Of a stretch of 64,000 nt of DNA, positions 62,490-64,000 are shown one piece after another. Source of the stretch: Brachynemurus nebulosus (lineage: Eukaryota > Arthropoda > Insecta > Neuroptera > Myrmeleontidae); assembly GCA_035578155.1 (NCBI GenBank), contig JAPWDM010000020.1:7174055-7238054 (forward strand). Reading direction: 5' to 3'. Numbering within the stretch: position 1 is the first letter of the stretch; each line of letters starts with the position of its first letter. The translations under genes were made by a program, and so were the position numbers. The notes under the pieces were generated by a model. The model worked only from the letters and a program-made list of their open reading frames with translations. It was not told where the DNA came from and did not search any database.

Positions 62490-63330
62490 GATAATAAACA
62501 TATTGACCGACACATGTCACAAAATTTTTTCAAAAAGTCGTATTTTTACGAAATTTAATTAGGGTACACACTAAATGAATATTGGTAGGTAGTATTATTT
62601 TTGATAATAAACATATTGACCGACACATGTCACAAAATTTTTTCAAAAAGTCGTATTTTTACGAAATTTAATTAGGGTACACACTAAATGAATATTGGTA
62701 GGTAGTATTATTTTTGATAATAAACATATTGACCGAAACATGTCACAAAATTTTTTCAAAAAGTCGTATTTTTACGAAATTTAATTAGGGTACACACTAA
62801 ATGAATATTGGTAGGTAGTATTATTTTTGATAATAAACATATTGACCGAAACATGTCACAAAATTTTTTCAAAAAGTGGTATTTTTACGAAATTTAATTA
62901 GGGTGCACACTAAATGAATATTGGTAGGTAGTATTATTTTTGATAATCGACATATTGACCGAAACATGTCACAAATTGTTTTTCAAAAAGTGGTATTTTT
63001 ACGAAATTTAATCAGGGTGCACACTAAAATGAATATTGGTAGGTAGTACTATTTTTGATAATCAACATATTGACCGAAACATGTCACAAATTTTTTTTCA
63101 AAAAGTGGTATTTTTACGAAATTTAATTAGGGTGCACACTAAATGAATATTGGTAGGTAGTATTATTTTTGATAATCGACATATTGACCGAAACATGTCA
63201 CAAATTTTTTTTCAAAAAGTGGTATTTTTACGAAAATTTAATTAGGGTGCACACTAAAATGAATATTGGTAGGTAGTATTATTTTTGATAATAAACATAT
63301 TGACCGAAACATGTCACAAAATTTTCTATA
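62490..63330 (+). repeat. 113 bp tandem satellite
   Basis: Units start at 62490, 62603, 62716, 62829, 62942, 63057, 63171 and 63287 (last partial), with periods 113, 113, 113, 113, 115, 114 and 116. Each contains CATATTGACCG, CATGTCACAAA, TTTCAAAAAGT.GTATTTTTA, TTAATTAGGGT and GAATATTGGTAGGTAGTA. The first units are nearly identical, and differences accumulate rightwards. Confidence 0.95.
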
Positions 63331-63786
63331 AAAAAATTTTCACTAAAATGTCGGAAAACGACATTTCATATTACACGAGCTAATGATATTCCAACTAAGG
63401 GTGGAAATGACTCCAGGCTACAATAATTCTAGTTTAAACAATTTTCTTTTACAATTTTTAGAATTTACAGGATGGGCTAGGAGAATTCCGTGAATAAAAT
63501 GTAAAATATTTTTTTTTTCGCTCAAATTTAACCATGTTTTGTGAATATTTGAAAATATAATTTTATTTTTAAAAGTTATAATAATATCTACAAGAAAGAT
63601 TTTTAGAATGCAAAAGGTTAACCTTGAAAATAGCTTACTCAGCACATTCCGCACATTTTTTACATATGAAATCGTCGCCGCTCAACATGTTTGAGCAAGT
63701 AAATGTATACATTGTGTATGCTAATGCAGTAAAATTATTGCATTACATTGTGCAATCAAGCTTGTTGTAACTTGCTAACATCTGTA

Positions 63787-63843
63787 TGACGTCATAAATG
63801 AAAATAGGATATAAATACGCGTAATAAACGGTTTTAAAACCAT
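63787..63843 (+). promoter_or_regulatory. Third CRE-TATA promoter
   Basis: TGACGTCA at 63787-63794 and TATAAATA at 63810-63817, with a CCATTA initiator-like site at about 63840-63845. CRE to TATA spacing is 23 bp, close to the 25 bp in both gene-unit promoters. Confidence 0.6.
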
Positions 63844-63971
63844 TACGTCTTCTGATTTCATAAAGTACAGTGTGCTTCGTGTCATCATATCGTATTTTGC
63901 GAATTTTTAAAGTTAGCTTTTTATTTCAAAGTTTAATTTCATAAATTTTATTACATTTTTTTTCAATATTG
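63842..63971 (+). other. Putative non-coding first exon ending in a splice donor
   Basis: About 130 nt from the predicted start with no ATG in any frame, ending at ATTG followed by GTGAGTAAG (donor at 63972). This looks like a 5' UTR exon of a gene whose remainder lies beyond the window. Confidence 0.45.
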
Positions 63972-64000
63972 GTGAGTAAGAAACATTTAATAATTTCTAT

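Noticed and set aside
62490..63330. CRISPR-like regular repeats
   Set aside because: Units are contiguous 113 bp tandem copies with no unique spacers, in eukaryotic DNA.

Overview
The window looks like a very AT-rich arthropod (probably insect) nuclear genome. Evidence: TATA plus TCAGTT initiator promoters, AATAAA poly(A) signals, GT-type splice donors, piggyBac, mariner, Ty3/gypsy and Penelope-like elements, long (TA)n tracts, and no bacterial gene organisation. The order or species cannot be fixed from sequence alone. Almost all recognisable coding capacity belongs to mobile elements, most of them broken.

Layout. 0-3.2 kb: a piggyBac-type MITE and a small inverted-repeat element in AT-rich DNA. 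4.0-5.26 kb: copy 1 of a ~1.2 kb duplicated gene unit (CRE, TATA and initiator promoter plus a ~130-codon ORF that has lost its ATG). 5.26-15.81 kb: a 10.55 kb Ty3/gypsy LTR retrotransposon on the + strand with LTRs over 2 kb and a GTCG target duplication. It has several breaks in pol, a duplicated RNase H segment and a TTAA-flanked MITE inside its 3' LTR. It cut a minus-strand ORF near its 3' end (15.81-16.11 kb continuing at 5.23-5.26 kb). 16-21 kb: AT-rich DNA, a Helitron-like repeat fragment and a (TA)n tract. 20.9-21.4 kb: a Penelope-like GIY-YIG remnant in palindromic form. 22.16-23.76 kb: a 1.6 kb element with ~445 bp terminal inverted repeats. 24.43-32.50 kb: a second Ty3/gypsy element, minus strand, whose reverse transcriptase is split by a 1.64 kb nested insertion ending in a large foldback. 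32.5-46 kb: a mosaic of non-autonomous repeats, two deleted mariners, a degenerate unrecognised ORF, (TA)n tracts and perfect palindromes. 48.6-53.2 kb: nested MITEs and a Penelope-like element with inverted 3' segments and a possible hammerhead-like motif. 56-58.5 kb: a 32 bp minisatellite, a 20 bp-arm palindrome and a foldback MITE with a 6 bp target duplication. 59.5-60.8 kb: copy 2 of the gene unit, apparently intact. 62.49-63.33 kb: a 113 bp tandem satellite. 63.79-63.98 kb: a third CRE/TATA promoter with an ATG-free leader ending in a splice donor, running off the window.

The only genes that do not look like standard transposon genes are the duplicated ORF pair (4775-5173 broken, 60345-60743 intact), the minus-strand ORF cut by the first LTR element, the degenerate ORF at 37.2-37.6 kb and the presumptive gene starting near 63.84 kb. 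In the paralogous pair, 13 synonymous against 5 amino-acid changes (plus the lost start) over about 105 gap-free codons point to selection on the protein. Its function is unknown.
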